Shown here piece by piece: positions 19,594 to 28,800 of a stretch of DNA of 64,000 nt. The first letter of the stretch is position 1. Each line of letters begins with the position of its first letter. The stretch comes from Saprospiraceae bacterium (lineage in GTDB: Bacteria; Bacteroidota; Bacteroidia; Chitinophagales; Saprospiraceae), in assembly GCA_020631405.1 (NCBI GenBank), contig JAHDHH010000004.1:56336-120335 (forward strand). Direction: 5' to 3'. The translations under genes and the position numbers were made by a program. The notes below the pieces were generated by a model that was not told where the DNA came from, searched no databases, and worked only from the letters and a program-made list of their open reading frames with translations.

Positions 19594-20127
19594 ATGGTAG
19601 ATAACACTGACTTTCAAAATACTATTGTACATGCCGATGCTTTGCCAAGCTTCACATTGAGTGATTTTACACCACTTCAGAGTTCTTACCTATATATAAG
19701 TCTGATCAGTCGCTTAATTACATTACTATTATTAGCTGGAACAGCGGTCACAGCTATTATCACAATAGATGAGATTCCGGTACTGGTTAAGACTTATATC
19801 CCTATTGTGCTAGCTTTTATAGGCTTGTTAAGTTTGATTTTCGTCTTGGTTGGTATCAAGTACAAAGGTTACTTGGTCAGGACTCAAGATATCACGTACA
19901 GGACTGGCTGGCTAACTAGGACGGTAACCACTGTACCTTTCAATAGGATACAGCATGTAGAGGTCAACCAAGGGTTGGTCGATAGGTGGCTTCAGCTAGC
20001 TAGCCTAAGAATATTCACTGCAGGAGGTAGCCAAAGTGACCTGAATATACCTGGGATTAAGCTAGCTCAAGCAAACAATCTCAAGCACTTCTTACTTCAA
20101 AAAATCTCCTCTGATGAAGAGGAGTAG
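19594..20127 (+). CDS. PH-domain membrane protein, YdbS-like
   Basis: Inner-membrane protein of 177 residues with two hydrophobic segments (~residues 36-55 and 63-83) followed by a bacterial PH domain (bPH2/YdbS type) recognised by 'YRTGWLTRTVTTVPFNRIQHVEV' (spread over residues ~101-123) and 'LASLRIFTAGGSQSDLNIPGI'-like text after it. It overlaps the next gene by 14 bases. Homologous pairs in Gram-positive bacteria (YdbS/YdbT) are linked to resistance to bacteriocins and membrane stress; the role in Bacteroidota is not established. Confidence 0.82.
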   Translation: MVDNTDFQNTIVHADALPSFTLSDFTPLQSSYLYISLISRLITLLLLAGTAVTAIITIDEIPVLVKTYIPIVLAFIGLLSLIFVLVGIKYKGYLVRTQDITYRTGWLTRTVTTVPFNRIQHVEVNQGLVDRWLQLASLRIFTAGGSQSDLNIPGIKLAQANNLKHFLLQKISSDEEE

Positions 20128-21592
20128 TGCTATCCCACGCCAAAGGCAGTCTCCACTTGCTATCCTAGTGCTTATCTCTAAGATTTTGCAGAATCTCATC
20201 AAGCAGATGGGAGCTTTGATCATAGTGTTTTTACTAGGAGGGAAGATGTCTGAAAAGATAGGCACTATAGCGATGTTTGCTGGAGCATTTTTACTCTTTT
20301 CTCTTGCAAAAGCGCTGGTATCTTACTTTAGGTTTTATTACCAAGTCAAAGATGGAGAACTCATAGTCGAAAAGGGATTATTCGAAAAGACAAAGACCAC
20401 TATACCCATTGAACGGATTCAGGCAGTAGACTTTGACCAAAGTCCAATACACAAGATCTTAAACCTGGTCAAAGTAGTCATCAATACAGCAGGTAGCTCT
20501 GGTGATGAAGCTAATATCGCAGCTCTGACTCTAGACAAAGCAGAAGAGCTTCGAGCGGCTGTGCTATCCAGAAAGTCAGTTGGGTTTGAAGGTATGGAAA
20601 CAACATATATTGCAGCGGTAGAAGATAATCGCATCATGCAGTTGAGCATTACTGAACTGCTCAAGGTGGGTTTATCAGCTAACCATTTCAGATCTGCTAC
20701 AATCATTTTAGGGTTTGGGTTTTGGATATTCCAACAAGCAGAGGATGCAGGCTTATGGGATCGACTACAAGCCTTACTTCCTGACAAAGATGTGATTACA
20801 GGGAGCATTACCATACTGATAGCGTTGATGGTTATTATGTCAATAGCTGCTCTTGTGATTAGCATTGTGACGACATTTGTTACTTACTTCAATCTCAAAC
20901 TGGTCAGAATCGATGATAGTTTCAGACTATCTTATGGCTTGTTGAATAGTCGTCAATTTACCGCTAAGGACAAGAAGATACAACTCTTGACAGTGGCTCA
21001 GACATGGTTGCAGCGCCGGTTTGACTATTATACTGTGTACCTAAAGCAGGCAGCAAGCCAAGCGTTGAGTAATAAAAAGAGCCTTTCTATTCCTGGTGCT
21101 AGACAAGTACATATAGACAATATACAGCAATATCTCTTTGGACGTATTGAGGATGGCGACAATTGGGAAGGCATATCACCCTACTATAGAAGGTATCATA
21201 TGAGGAATGTCATAGTCATCACGTCTCTGCTTATTGGGGTAGCTGTATTTTTGGAAAATTGGAAAGTGGTTATTGCCTTAGTTATAGTGTTAATTTATGC
21301 CCTTGTTCACATCAATAAGTCATACCACAAACTCATGTACAATGTTAGCGAGGTATTGGTTCAGATTAAAGGTGGAGCCTTTGGTGGAAAGTTGGGCATA
21401 CTAGAGACGCATAAGGTGCAAAGTGTCAGTGTCAATGCTTCATTATATCAAAGAAGACGAGATTTGGCTAGTATCAGAATACATACAGCTTCTGGCAGTG
21501 TGAATATCCCTTTTTTGACTGAGCAAACAGCTATTGCTTTAAGAGATTATCTGCTCTACAATGTAGAGACGAGCAAAAAGGCTTGGATGTAG
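20114..21592 (+). CDS. PH-domain membrane protein, YdbT-like
   Basis: Inner-membrane protein of 492 residues with three YdbT-type PH modules separated by paired transmembrane segments: 'GLFEKTKTTIPIERIQAVDF' (~87-106), a middle module with 'YGLLNSRQFTAKDKKIQLLT', and a C-terminal module with 'LETHKVQSVSVNASLYQRR'. Its start lies inside the preceding YdbS-like gene, so the two are translated together and probably form a complex. Confidence 0.82.
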   Translation: MKRSSAIPRQRQSPLAILVLISKILQNLIKQMGALIIVFLLGGKMSEKIGTIAMFAGAFLLFSLAKALVSYFRFYYQVKDGELIVEKGLFEKTKTTIPIERIQAVDFDQSPIHKILNLVKVVINTAGSSGDEANIAALTLDKAEELRAAVLSRKSVGFEGMETTYIAAVEDNRIMQLSITELLKVGLSANHFRSATIILGFGFWIFQQAEDAGLWDRLQALLPDKDVITGSITILIALMVIMSIAALVISIVTTFVTYFNLKLVRIDDSFRLSYGLLNSRQFTAKDKKIQLLTVAQTWLQRRFDYYTVYLKQAASQALSNKKSLSIPGARQVHIDNIQQYLFGRIEDGDNWEGISPYYRRYHMRNVIVITSLLIGVAVFLENWKVVIALVIVLIYALVHINKSYHKLMYNVSEVLVQIKGGAFGGKLGILETHKVQSVSVNASLYQRRRDLASIRIHTASGSVNIPFLTEQTAIALRDYLLYNVETSKKAWM

Positions 21593-21597
21593 CAACT

Positions 21598-22950
21598 TTA
21601 GAATCTCAACCCTATACTGACACTGTGATGATTGTATGTAGTCGTCAAGTTGTCTTGTTGGAATATTGGGTTTGTAGTTTGTCCATACACATATCTGACG
21701 AAGAGAGATTGAGAAGCCATTCTAATTGGTAAGTCAACATTGACTCCAGTAAGTATCATGCTATTTAGCCCAGATGTCAGATTACTTGTAGTAGTAGTCT
21801 TAGCACTTGCTATCGCATAGTCAATATTGTCAAGAGTCACTTGTCGCAAGTCATCCTTAGCTGAGACAAATGTATTGAGCTTCATCCCTCCAAGTACGTC
21901 AAGCTTCCATCGCTTAGTATTGTAGATACTTAATGCACCTAGGAGATGCAGATTCACATGACTAATTGAGTGGTGATTGGTCAAGCCAAGGCTCAGTGTT
22001 TGATCTTGATTGTTTGTACTCTGTCTTTGTATTACAGTCTCACCTTCAATGAAGCCTAAAGGAGTAGCCATGGTAAGATTGACCTTATTGGAGAGGTCTT
22101 GTTCTTGTGAAGATGAATAAATCACCTCAGAATTATGTCCAGATGTCAAATTGAAGGCTCCATATGTCAAGCCAACATCTATACTCAAGATATCAGAAAG
22201 TGGAATCACCATGCCTAAACCAACCTCATATCCTTGACCTGTAGAATGCCAAAAATCAGCTGGTTCAACGGCTGATTCAAAGTTTTGATTTAGATTAAAA
22301 CTATAGGCTCCACCTCCTAGAGTACTATACCACTGTACGTTATTTTTATTTGAGCTTTTTTCAAGGTCAAGAGTAGGTAGTAGAGGATATTCGACAGGAT
22401 ATTCTAGTGAGAATAGCTTCGAATCAAGATCAACTAAGGTTGCCTCTTGTTGTTTAAGCAGCTTTGCTGGTTTTAGTGTTAATGGCAAAGTATTACTGCT
22501 TGACTCTACTAGCGTTGACATTCTGCTGGTCGAGGTTGAAGGGTTATCTACATTCTCAAGTACAGATGCGGTTGCGAATTGCTGATTTGTTGTCCTAGGT
22601 AAGTAAGGGGCAGTATTGTTTATTACTAGTGCTTTGACTTCTTTGCTGTCATCTTTAGCTGAGCTCTGTTTTAAGCTTACCGCTGCTATTTCTTCTTTTA
22701 TAGTCTCTATACTTGAGAGTAATTCTTGACTAGGAGCCTCGCTAGAGGCATTGTACCCTAGAACAATTCCTATCAACAGCAGCACAGGAATAATGATAAA
22801 AGGTAGTATCCTGTCCTTCTGTTCTGTCCCATATATAGTTGCTTCGATTTGGTCAAAAGTATCCGCCTTTGGTTCTAACCAATCTAGATCAGAGACATCC
22901 TTGTCTCTAAACCTATCCCTCCAAACAAAGTCGTTGTCAAACATAGCCAT
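21598..22950 (-). CDS. Membrane-anchored protein with beta-barrel-like C-terminus, putative sigma-factor partner
   Basis: A 450-residue protein encoded directly after, and overlapping by 14 bases, an ECF sigma factor. Residues 1-47 are polar and acidic (cytoplasmic, anti-sigma-like), residues ~48-66 are a single transmembrane helix ('ILPFIIIPVLLLIGIVLGYN'), then a Ser/Thr-rich linker. The last ~230 residues show alternating strands ending in an aromatic/Phe ('HHSVSIGLRF') like an outer-membrane beta-barrel. Anti-sigma function is inferred from position and topology; no zinc-binding anti-sigma motif is visible. Confidence 0.65.
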   Translation of the reverse strand: MAMFDNDFVWRDRFRDKDVSDLDWLEPKADTFDQIEATIYGTEQKDRILPFIIIPVLLLIGIVLGYNASSEAPSQELLSSIETIKEEIAAVSLKQSSAKDDSKEVKALVINNTAPYLPRTTNQQFATASVLENVDNPSTSTSRMSTLVESSSNTLPLTLKPAKLLKQQEATLVDLDSKLFSLEYPVEYPLLPTLDLEKSSNKNNVQWYSTLGGGAYSFNLNQNFESAVEPADFWHSTGQGYEVGLGMVIPLSDILSIDVGLTYGAFNLTSGHNSEVIYSSSQEQDLSNKVNLTMATPLGFIEGETVIQRQSTNNQDQTLSLGLTNHHSISHVNLHLLGALSIYNTKRWKLDVLGGMKLNTFVSAKDDLRQVTLDNIDYAIASAKTTTTSNLTSGLNSMILTGVNVDLPIRMASQSLFVRYVYGQTTNPIFQQDNLTTTYNHHSVSIGLRF

Positions 22951-23506
22951 TTGCTAATTGGTTAGATTGGTTGGCAATATTACCGCGAAGCATCTTTTTT
23001 GCTTTCATGAGTTGTGTCTTTGACGTATTAGGACTGATTCCTAATCGTTCTGCTATTTCTCTATGATTGTATCCATCAATAACATATAGGTTGAATATAG
23101 TTTGACATCCTTTAGGGAGTTTTCTGATTAATGTCAAGAGTTCTTGTACACTTAGGTTTTCTAAAGGAATTGAGCGATTAATACTATAATTAGTCAAATC
23201 GGTTAAGTCAGACACTACGTTATCAAGGATGCTATGTTTCCTAAGTTTTTGTAAACAGGTGTTGATAACAACCCTCCTTGACCAAGTCTTGAGTTTTCCC
23301 TTCTCAGGGTCAAATTGGTTGATATCCTTATGTATAGTCACAAAGGCATCTTGGAGAAAATCCTGGGCCTCCTCTTTGGATTTGGCATATCTCAGACAAA
23401 CTAGAAAGAATGATTTATAATTAGAATTATAAAACTGCTTAAAAGTAATGCGATCCTGAGCAAGGATTCCTTCTTTGATTTGTATGTCAGTATTCTGTTC
23501 TGTCAA
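22937..23506 (-). CDS. ECF-type RNA polymerase sigma factor
   Basis: Sigma-70 family extracytoplasmic-function factor, 189 residues. Region 2 is seen at 'YAKSKEEAQDFLQDAFVTIHKDI' (split across residues ~40-63) and region 4 at 'LPKGCQTIFNLYVIDGYNHREIAERLGISP' (helix-turn-helix, ~130-160). The best start is a TTG because an in-frame stop lies a few codons upstream and no early ATG exists. It is the first gene of a two-gene unit with the membrane protein downstream. Confidence 0.92.
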   Translation of the reverse strand: MTEQNTDIQIKEGILAQDRITFKQFYNSNYKSFFLVCLRYAKSKEEAQDFLQDAFVTIHKDINQFDPEKGKLKTWSRRVVINTCLQKLRKHSILDNVVSDLTDLTNYSINRSIPLENLSVQELLTLIRKLPKGCQTIFNLYVIDGYNHREIAERLGISPNTSKTQLMKAKKMLRGNIANQSNQLANGYV

Positions 23507-23533
23507 ACTAATGCTTTCCTAATCATTAAGAAA

Positions 23534-23569
23534 TTAGGAGTTAGACCAGGTTATTGGTCTAACTCCTAA
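23534..23569 (-). terminator. 15-bp stem hairpin, terminator after the fasciclin gene
   Basis: TTAGGAGTTAGACCA pairs perfectly with TGGTCTAACTCCTAA around a 6-base loop, nine bases past the stop of the fasciclin gene. Read on the minus strand it is followed by TTTCTTAAT, a weak U-tract. It separates the fasciclin gene from the sigma-factor unit downstream. Confidence 0.75.
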
Positions 23570-23577
23570 GGATTGGT

Positions 23578-25521
23578 TTACTCTTTTATAATTGTAGAAA
23601 TATTTGATAATGTTGTATCACTATATCTGATAAAGTATGTTCCAGCTTGTATTGCTTGGATATCTATATTTTGATCAGCTGTAATGTTGTTCCACACTTT
23701 GATTACTTTTCCATCAGTTGTTATGCACTCTAATGTATTTTGCTTTTCTAGTGTTACGTTAGTTTCAATTTTGATTGAGTTACTCACGGGATTTGGATAG
23801 ACAGAGAATGATAAGAAATCACTATTGTCTGACACACTACTAGAAGGTGGTGGTAAAAGAACAGCGTCAATGACATGAACAACACCATTGTCAGCAGGAA
23901 TATCTACTACAGTTACTTGAGCATCATTGATGAATACGCCGTCATCATTAATAGTTACAGTTACGTCTTTGCCATTGATAGTAGTAGCGACTTGACCATC
24001 AGAGAGGTCAGAGCTAAGTACAGTAGCACCAATGACATGGTAAAGTAAGATATCAGTTAAGTCCCCAGTTGGGTCAGCTAATAGCGCATCTACGGTACCT
24101 TCTGGTAGCGCAGCGAAAGCAGCATCAGTTGGAGCAAATACAGTGAATGGTCCATCACCAGAAAGCGTACCAGCGAGGTCAGCAGCGATTACTGCAGCTT
24201 CAAGTGTTTCGTGATCTGGGCTATTGACAACGATGTCAACCACAGTTACAGCTGGAGGAAGTAATACCGCGTCAATGACGTGAACTACACCGTTGTCAGC
24301 AGGAATATCTACTACAGTTACTTGAGCATCATTGATGAATACGCCGTCATCATTAATCGTAACGGTTACGTCTTTGCCATTGATAGTAGTAGCGACTTGA
24401 CCATCAGAGAGGTCAGAGCTAAGTACAGTAGCGCCAATGACGTGATAAAGTAAGATATCAGTTAGGTCACCAGTTGGGTCAGCTAGTAGAGCATCTACAG
24501 TACCTTCTGGTAGTGCAGCGAAAGCAGCATCAGTTGGAGCAAACACAGTGAATGGTCCATCACCAGAAAGCGTACCAGCGAGGTCAGCAGCGATTACTGC
24601 AGCTTCAAGTGTTTCGTGATCTGGGCTATTGACAACGATGTCAACCACAGTTACAGCTGGAGGAAGTAATACAGCGTCAATGACATGAACAACACCATTG
24701 TCAGCAGGAATATCTACTACAGTTACTTGAGCATCATTGATGAATACGCCGTCATCATTAATAGTTACAGTTACGTCTTTGCCATTGATAGTAGTAGCGA
24801 CTTGACCATCAGAGAGGTCAGAGCTAAGTACAGTAGCACCAATGACATGATAAAGTAAGATATCAGTTAGGTCACCAGTTGGGTCAGCTAGTAGAGCATC
24901 TACAGTACCTTCTGGTAGTGCAGCGAAAGCAGCATCAGTTGGAGCAAACACAGTGAATGGTCCATCACCAGAAAGCGTACCAGCGAGGTCAGCAGCGATT
25001 ACTGCAGCTTCAAGTGTTTCGTGATCTGGGCTATTGACAACGATGTCAACCACAGTTACAGCTGGAGGAAGTAATACCGCGTCAATGACGTGAACTACAC
25101 CATTGTCAGCAGGAATATCTACTACAGTTACTTGAGCATCATTGATGAATACGCCGTCATCATTAATCGTAACGGTTACGTCTTTGCCATTGATAGTAGT
25201 AGCGACTTGACCATCAGAGAGGTCAGAGCTAAGTACAGTAGCGCCAATGACATGGTAAAGTAAGATATCAGTTAAGTCACCAGTTGGATCAGCTAGTAGC
25301 GCATCTACGGTACCTTCTGGTAGCGCAGCGAAAGCAGCATCAGTTGGAGCAAATACAGTGAATGGTCCATCACCAGAAAGCGTACCAGCAAGGTCAGCAG
25401 CGATTACAGCAGCTTCAAGCGTTTCGTGATCTGGGCTATTGACGACGATGTCAACCACAGTTTGTGCTTTGACTGCTATCGTAAAAACTAGAATAGATAG
25501 AATGTGTAATAATGTTTTCAT
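23578..25521 (-). CDS. Secreted protein with four near-identical fasciclin (FAS1) domains and T9SS tail
   Basis: Cell-surface or secreted adhesion-type protein of 647 residues. Signal peptide 1-19, then four FAS1 units of 135 residues each (20-154, 155-289, 290-424, 425-558). Each has the FAS1 H1 motif 'GPFTVFAPTDAAFAALPEG' and the H2 region 'LLYHVIGATVLSSDL', plus 'NGVVHVIDAVLLPP'. The units are essentially identical in protein sequence. A Ser-rich linker and a T9SS type A sorting domain ('SVYPNPVSNSIKIE', 'AGTYFIRYSD') end the protein. FAS1 domains mediate cell-cell or matrix adhesion; the partner here is unknown. Confidence 0.93.
   Translation of the reverse strand: MKTLLHILSILVFTIAVKAQTVVDIVVNSPDHETLEAAVIAADLAGTLSGDGPFTVFAPTDAAFAALPEGTVDALLADPTGDLTDILLYHVIGATVLSSDLSDGQVATTINGKDVTVTINDDGVFINDAQVTVVDIPADNGVVHVIDAVLLPPAVTVVDIVVNSPDHETLEAAVIAADLAGTLSGDGPFTVFAPTDAAFAALPEGTVDALLADPTGDLTDILLYHVIGATVLSSDLSDGQVATTINGKDVTVTINDDGVFINDAQVTVVDIPADNGVVHVIDAVLLPPAVTVVDIVVNSPDHETLEAAVIAADLAGTLSGDGPFTVFAPTDAAFAALPEGTVDALLADPTGDLTDILLYHVIGATVLSSDLSDGQVATTINGKDVTVTINDDGVFINDAQVTVVDIPADNGVVHVIDAVLLPPAVTVVDIVVNSPDHETLEAAVIAADLAGTLSGDGPFTVFAPTDAAFAALPEGTVDALLADPTGDLTDILLYHVIGATVLSSDLSDGQVATTINGKDVTVTINDDGVFINDAQVTVVDIPADNGVVHVIDAVLLPPPSSSVSDNSDFLSFSVYPNPVSNSIKIETNVTLEKQNTLECITTDGKVIKVWNNITADQNIDIQAIQAGTYFIRYSDTTLSNISTIIKE
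23848..25464 (-). repeat. Four tandem 405-bp repeats encoding FAS1 units
   Basis: The coding repeats occur with an exact 405-base period (for example the CACAGTTACAGCTGG segment at 24241, 24646 and 25051). In coding order the units are 25464-25060, 25059-24655, 24654-24250 and 24249-23848. Differences between units are few and synonymous and show a mosaic pattern. Such a perfect long tandem array is also prone to assembly collapse, so the copy number should be treated as a minimum. Confidence 0.95.
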
Positions 25522-25873
25522 TGTTTGATTTTGTGATAGGTTAAATAATGCTTACAACCTATCTATGTGCAGTTCAATGAAAAAGGGTTGCTTTTGTTTA
25601 ATGTTTTTTTAATTATGTTAAACAAAATAGGATTGAGATTGAGTTAATTTACCTCTAATTGTATCAAACAGTTACATATTGTTTATATAACTTAGTAGCT
25701 GTAGACTCTTACACTTTCTTGTAACGCTGGGCTATAATTATGATTGGTACTTGGTGTTTTTTGTTGCTAAGAAAATTAATCCGAACCGTGCAACACTTCT
25801 TAAAAGAATAGAGTATACTCATTAACTACTCGAGTACCTCAGGGTTATTTTTGACAAAATCAAACTACCAAAC
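25522..25873. promoter_or_regulatory. 352-bp divergent intergenic region with paired GAGTA/TACTC palindromes
   Basis: No gene longer than about 25 codons is supported here. It separates the fasciclin gene (leftward) from the secreted dikinase-like gene (rightward). Two perfect 10-bp palindromes, GAGTATACTC (25811-25820) and TACTCGAGTA (25827-25836), lie 38-63 bases before the rightward ATG. They share the same 5-base half-site and have centres 16 bases apart, which looks like a bipartite operator. No clear TTTG/TAnnTTTG promoter pair was found on either strand. Confidence 0.4.
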
Positions 25874-28800
25874 ATGGCTAACTTAAAACTTGCGTTACTA
25901 AACATTTTAATTGTTCTCTCTCATTTTTGTATTGGACAGGAAGTAGAAATCTTAAGTACCTCGGTGAACACATCGGGCCAGGTTCAATTAGCAATAGAAG
26001 GAAAGGCAGATCATTATTATTTACTGAAAGCAGTCCACGAACCTAATAATGCCTATGAGTCAACCACATCTATTACCTTAGGCCAAGATGGAATTATGAC
26101 AATTTCAGAGCCTCTAGCATCATTTCCTTATGAGAACTATACTATTACAGAGCATCCGATAGCAATCCCCTTGGACACAGATGGAGATGGCATCGATGAC
26201 ATTTCTGAATTGTCCGATATGCCATCTTTAGCTCCATTAAACTATGCAGAGCAAATTCCATTTAATGATGGCTCAGCTTCTATTCCTGACAGAGAGACAT
26301 TCACAGCACTTGGAGTAATTTCTGCAAACATTCCATGGGCACCATTCTTGAATGACCAAGAATTTGTCAAATTTGCTATCGTAGCTCAAGAGACAGCCAG
26401 ACCAAGAGTATTCTTTATTAATAGTAAGACACATGATATCCATGCAGAATTCCTTGCTACAATTAATACTTCGGGTAGCTCAATCACAACTGGTGAGGTA
26501 GTTTATAACCCAAATACGCTTTTGCCCAACGGGTCTCAAGGAAGTTATTCATTTAATTACTCGTTTGGGGATGTCGAAGATTTTGAAACCACTCGAAGGA
26601 CATTTGAGTTGCTTGCGGCGAATATGCCATTTTTGGAGAACAACTTTCAACATTTCATTAGTCAAAGTTCAGAAAATGAATATCTCAACAATTTTGCAGA
26701 CGACTATATTGGATCTAGGATTGGGGTTGTTCTTGAATCAGAATTTTTTCAAGATGTAGATTACATCCCGTTTAATCAGGCAGAGGGCTATGGATTCTTT
26801 AGAGTTATGGAACCAGGAGATAATCCAGGATCTAGAGACATAGTGTTATACGACGCCTTACCTAATACATTGCCTAGAGTAGGCGGTATCATTACGTCAG
26901 TCGTGCAGACACCACTCTCACATGTCAACCTAAGGGCTATTCAAGATAATCTTCCTAATGCCTACATTAAAAACCCACTAGAAAACCCTCTGATTAATGA
27001 CTTAGTCGGAAAGTATATCTACTACAAAGTGGCCCAAGAAGAATATATCATTAGGGAAGCTACCTTAGAAGAGGTCAATGCTTGGTATGAAAATATAAGA
27101 CCTACTCAAGAACAAACACCTGATAGAGACTTAAGTATTACAGCGATCTTGCCCTTAGACGAAATAGAGTTTGAGATGTCTACAGCTTTTGGTGCTAAAT
27201 GTGCAAATGTAGCTACCATGAGGAAGTTTGGATTTCCAGAAGGTACTATTCCAAATGGTTTCGGGGTGCCATTTTATTATTATGACGAATTCATGAAGTT
27301 TAATGGATTCTACGAAGAGGTTGAAACTATGATTAACAACCCAGATTTTATAGCTGATCTAGAAGTCAGGATAGATATGCTCAAAGATTTCAGAAAAGAG
27401 ATCAAAGATGCACCAATGCCACAGTGGATGTTGGATGATCTTCAAGCTATGCATGATGCCTTTCCAGAAGGTACAGCTGTAAGAGTAAGGTCAAGCACTA
27501 ATAATGAAGACTTGCCAGGATTTAGCGGAGCTGGTCTATATACATCAAAGACTCAACACCTCGATGAAGGACACATATCTAAGTCTGTCAAACAAGTCTA
27601 TGCCAGTATGTGGAACTTTAGAGCATATGACGAACGTGACTTTTATAGGGTAGACCAATATATTGCTGCCATGGGCCTACTCTGTCATCCAAACTACCAA
27701 GAAGAAAAGTCTAATGGAGTAGGTGTCAGTATTGATCCACTCTATGGGACCGACGAAACGTATTACATCAATACTCAGATAGGAGAATTTCTAATCACTA
27801 ATCCAGATGCTAATGCCATAGCAGAAGAAATCTTAATTAGCGAAGACCCAGAACAAGGCTATACAGTCTTGAGATATTCTAATCTATTGCCAAATGGACA
27901 GCTCGTTATGGAAGAGAATGATTTGGATTCATTAAGAGATCAACTTAGAGTCATTCATGATGAATTTGCTATACTCTATAATGTTGTGGGAGCTGAAGGA
28001 TTTGGTATGGATATCGAATATAAGATCACAGCCCAAGACCAACTCATTATTAAACAAGCAAGACCGTGGGTATCTTTTTGGGCAAATATCAAAGCCAATA
28101 TTGACCTTGCCATATCTGAAATAACAGATCCTCAAAGTGCTTCAACGTTGGGAGAATCAGAGTTAATTACAGCTAAGGTGGCCAATGTTGGGTTAAGAGA
28201 AATTCAGGACTTTGACCTCTCTCTAATCATCGATCAAGAGGTCGTAGAAACAATTAGTGTAGATGCACCATTACAGCCATTTAGTGATTCAGAGTATCAG
28301 TTTTCTTTGCCTCAGGATTTTTCGGAAAAAGGAGACTATAACGTAAGTGTGGCAGTTACTCATCCGCAAGATGGCTATGACAGGAATGACACCTTAGTAA
28401 GCATCATCCGTAACTTGTATAGTATTGAGGGAGAGTTAGTGTCTGAATTATCAGCAATCAACTGTGGGTCAGAAGTAATAGCCAAAGCTACCTTAACCAA
28501 TGAAGGTGAGGATACTATAACCACAGCAGATATTGAGGTAGTGGTCAATGGAAACGTCACAGGTGTAAGTACACATACCCTAAGTATTGACTACCTAGAG
28601 CAAGAAGAACTCTTCATCTCAATAACAGATAATTTAGTTGAAGGCGAAAATACTATTGCCCTAAACATACTTACAATAAACGATGAGCCTGATGCGATTT
28701 CAGATAATAATACTTCTGGATTCACTGCAAATGTTGTTACTGATGAAGTGACACAGGCAACCTTAACAATCAATACGGATAATTATCCAGAAGAAACTAC

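Noticed and set aside
23848..25464. Possible CRISPR-like or satellite repeat array
   Set aside because: The repeats are 405 bases long, head-to-tail without unique spacers and in frame, encoding FAS1 units; they are coding repeats.
25740..25811. A 23-codon ATG frame in the 352-bp intergenic region
   Set aside because: It has no conserved-looking features, no downstream partner and overlaps probable promoter sequence; too short to support.
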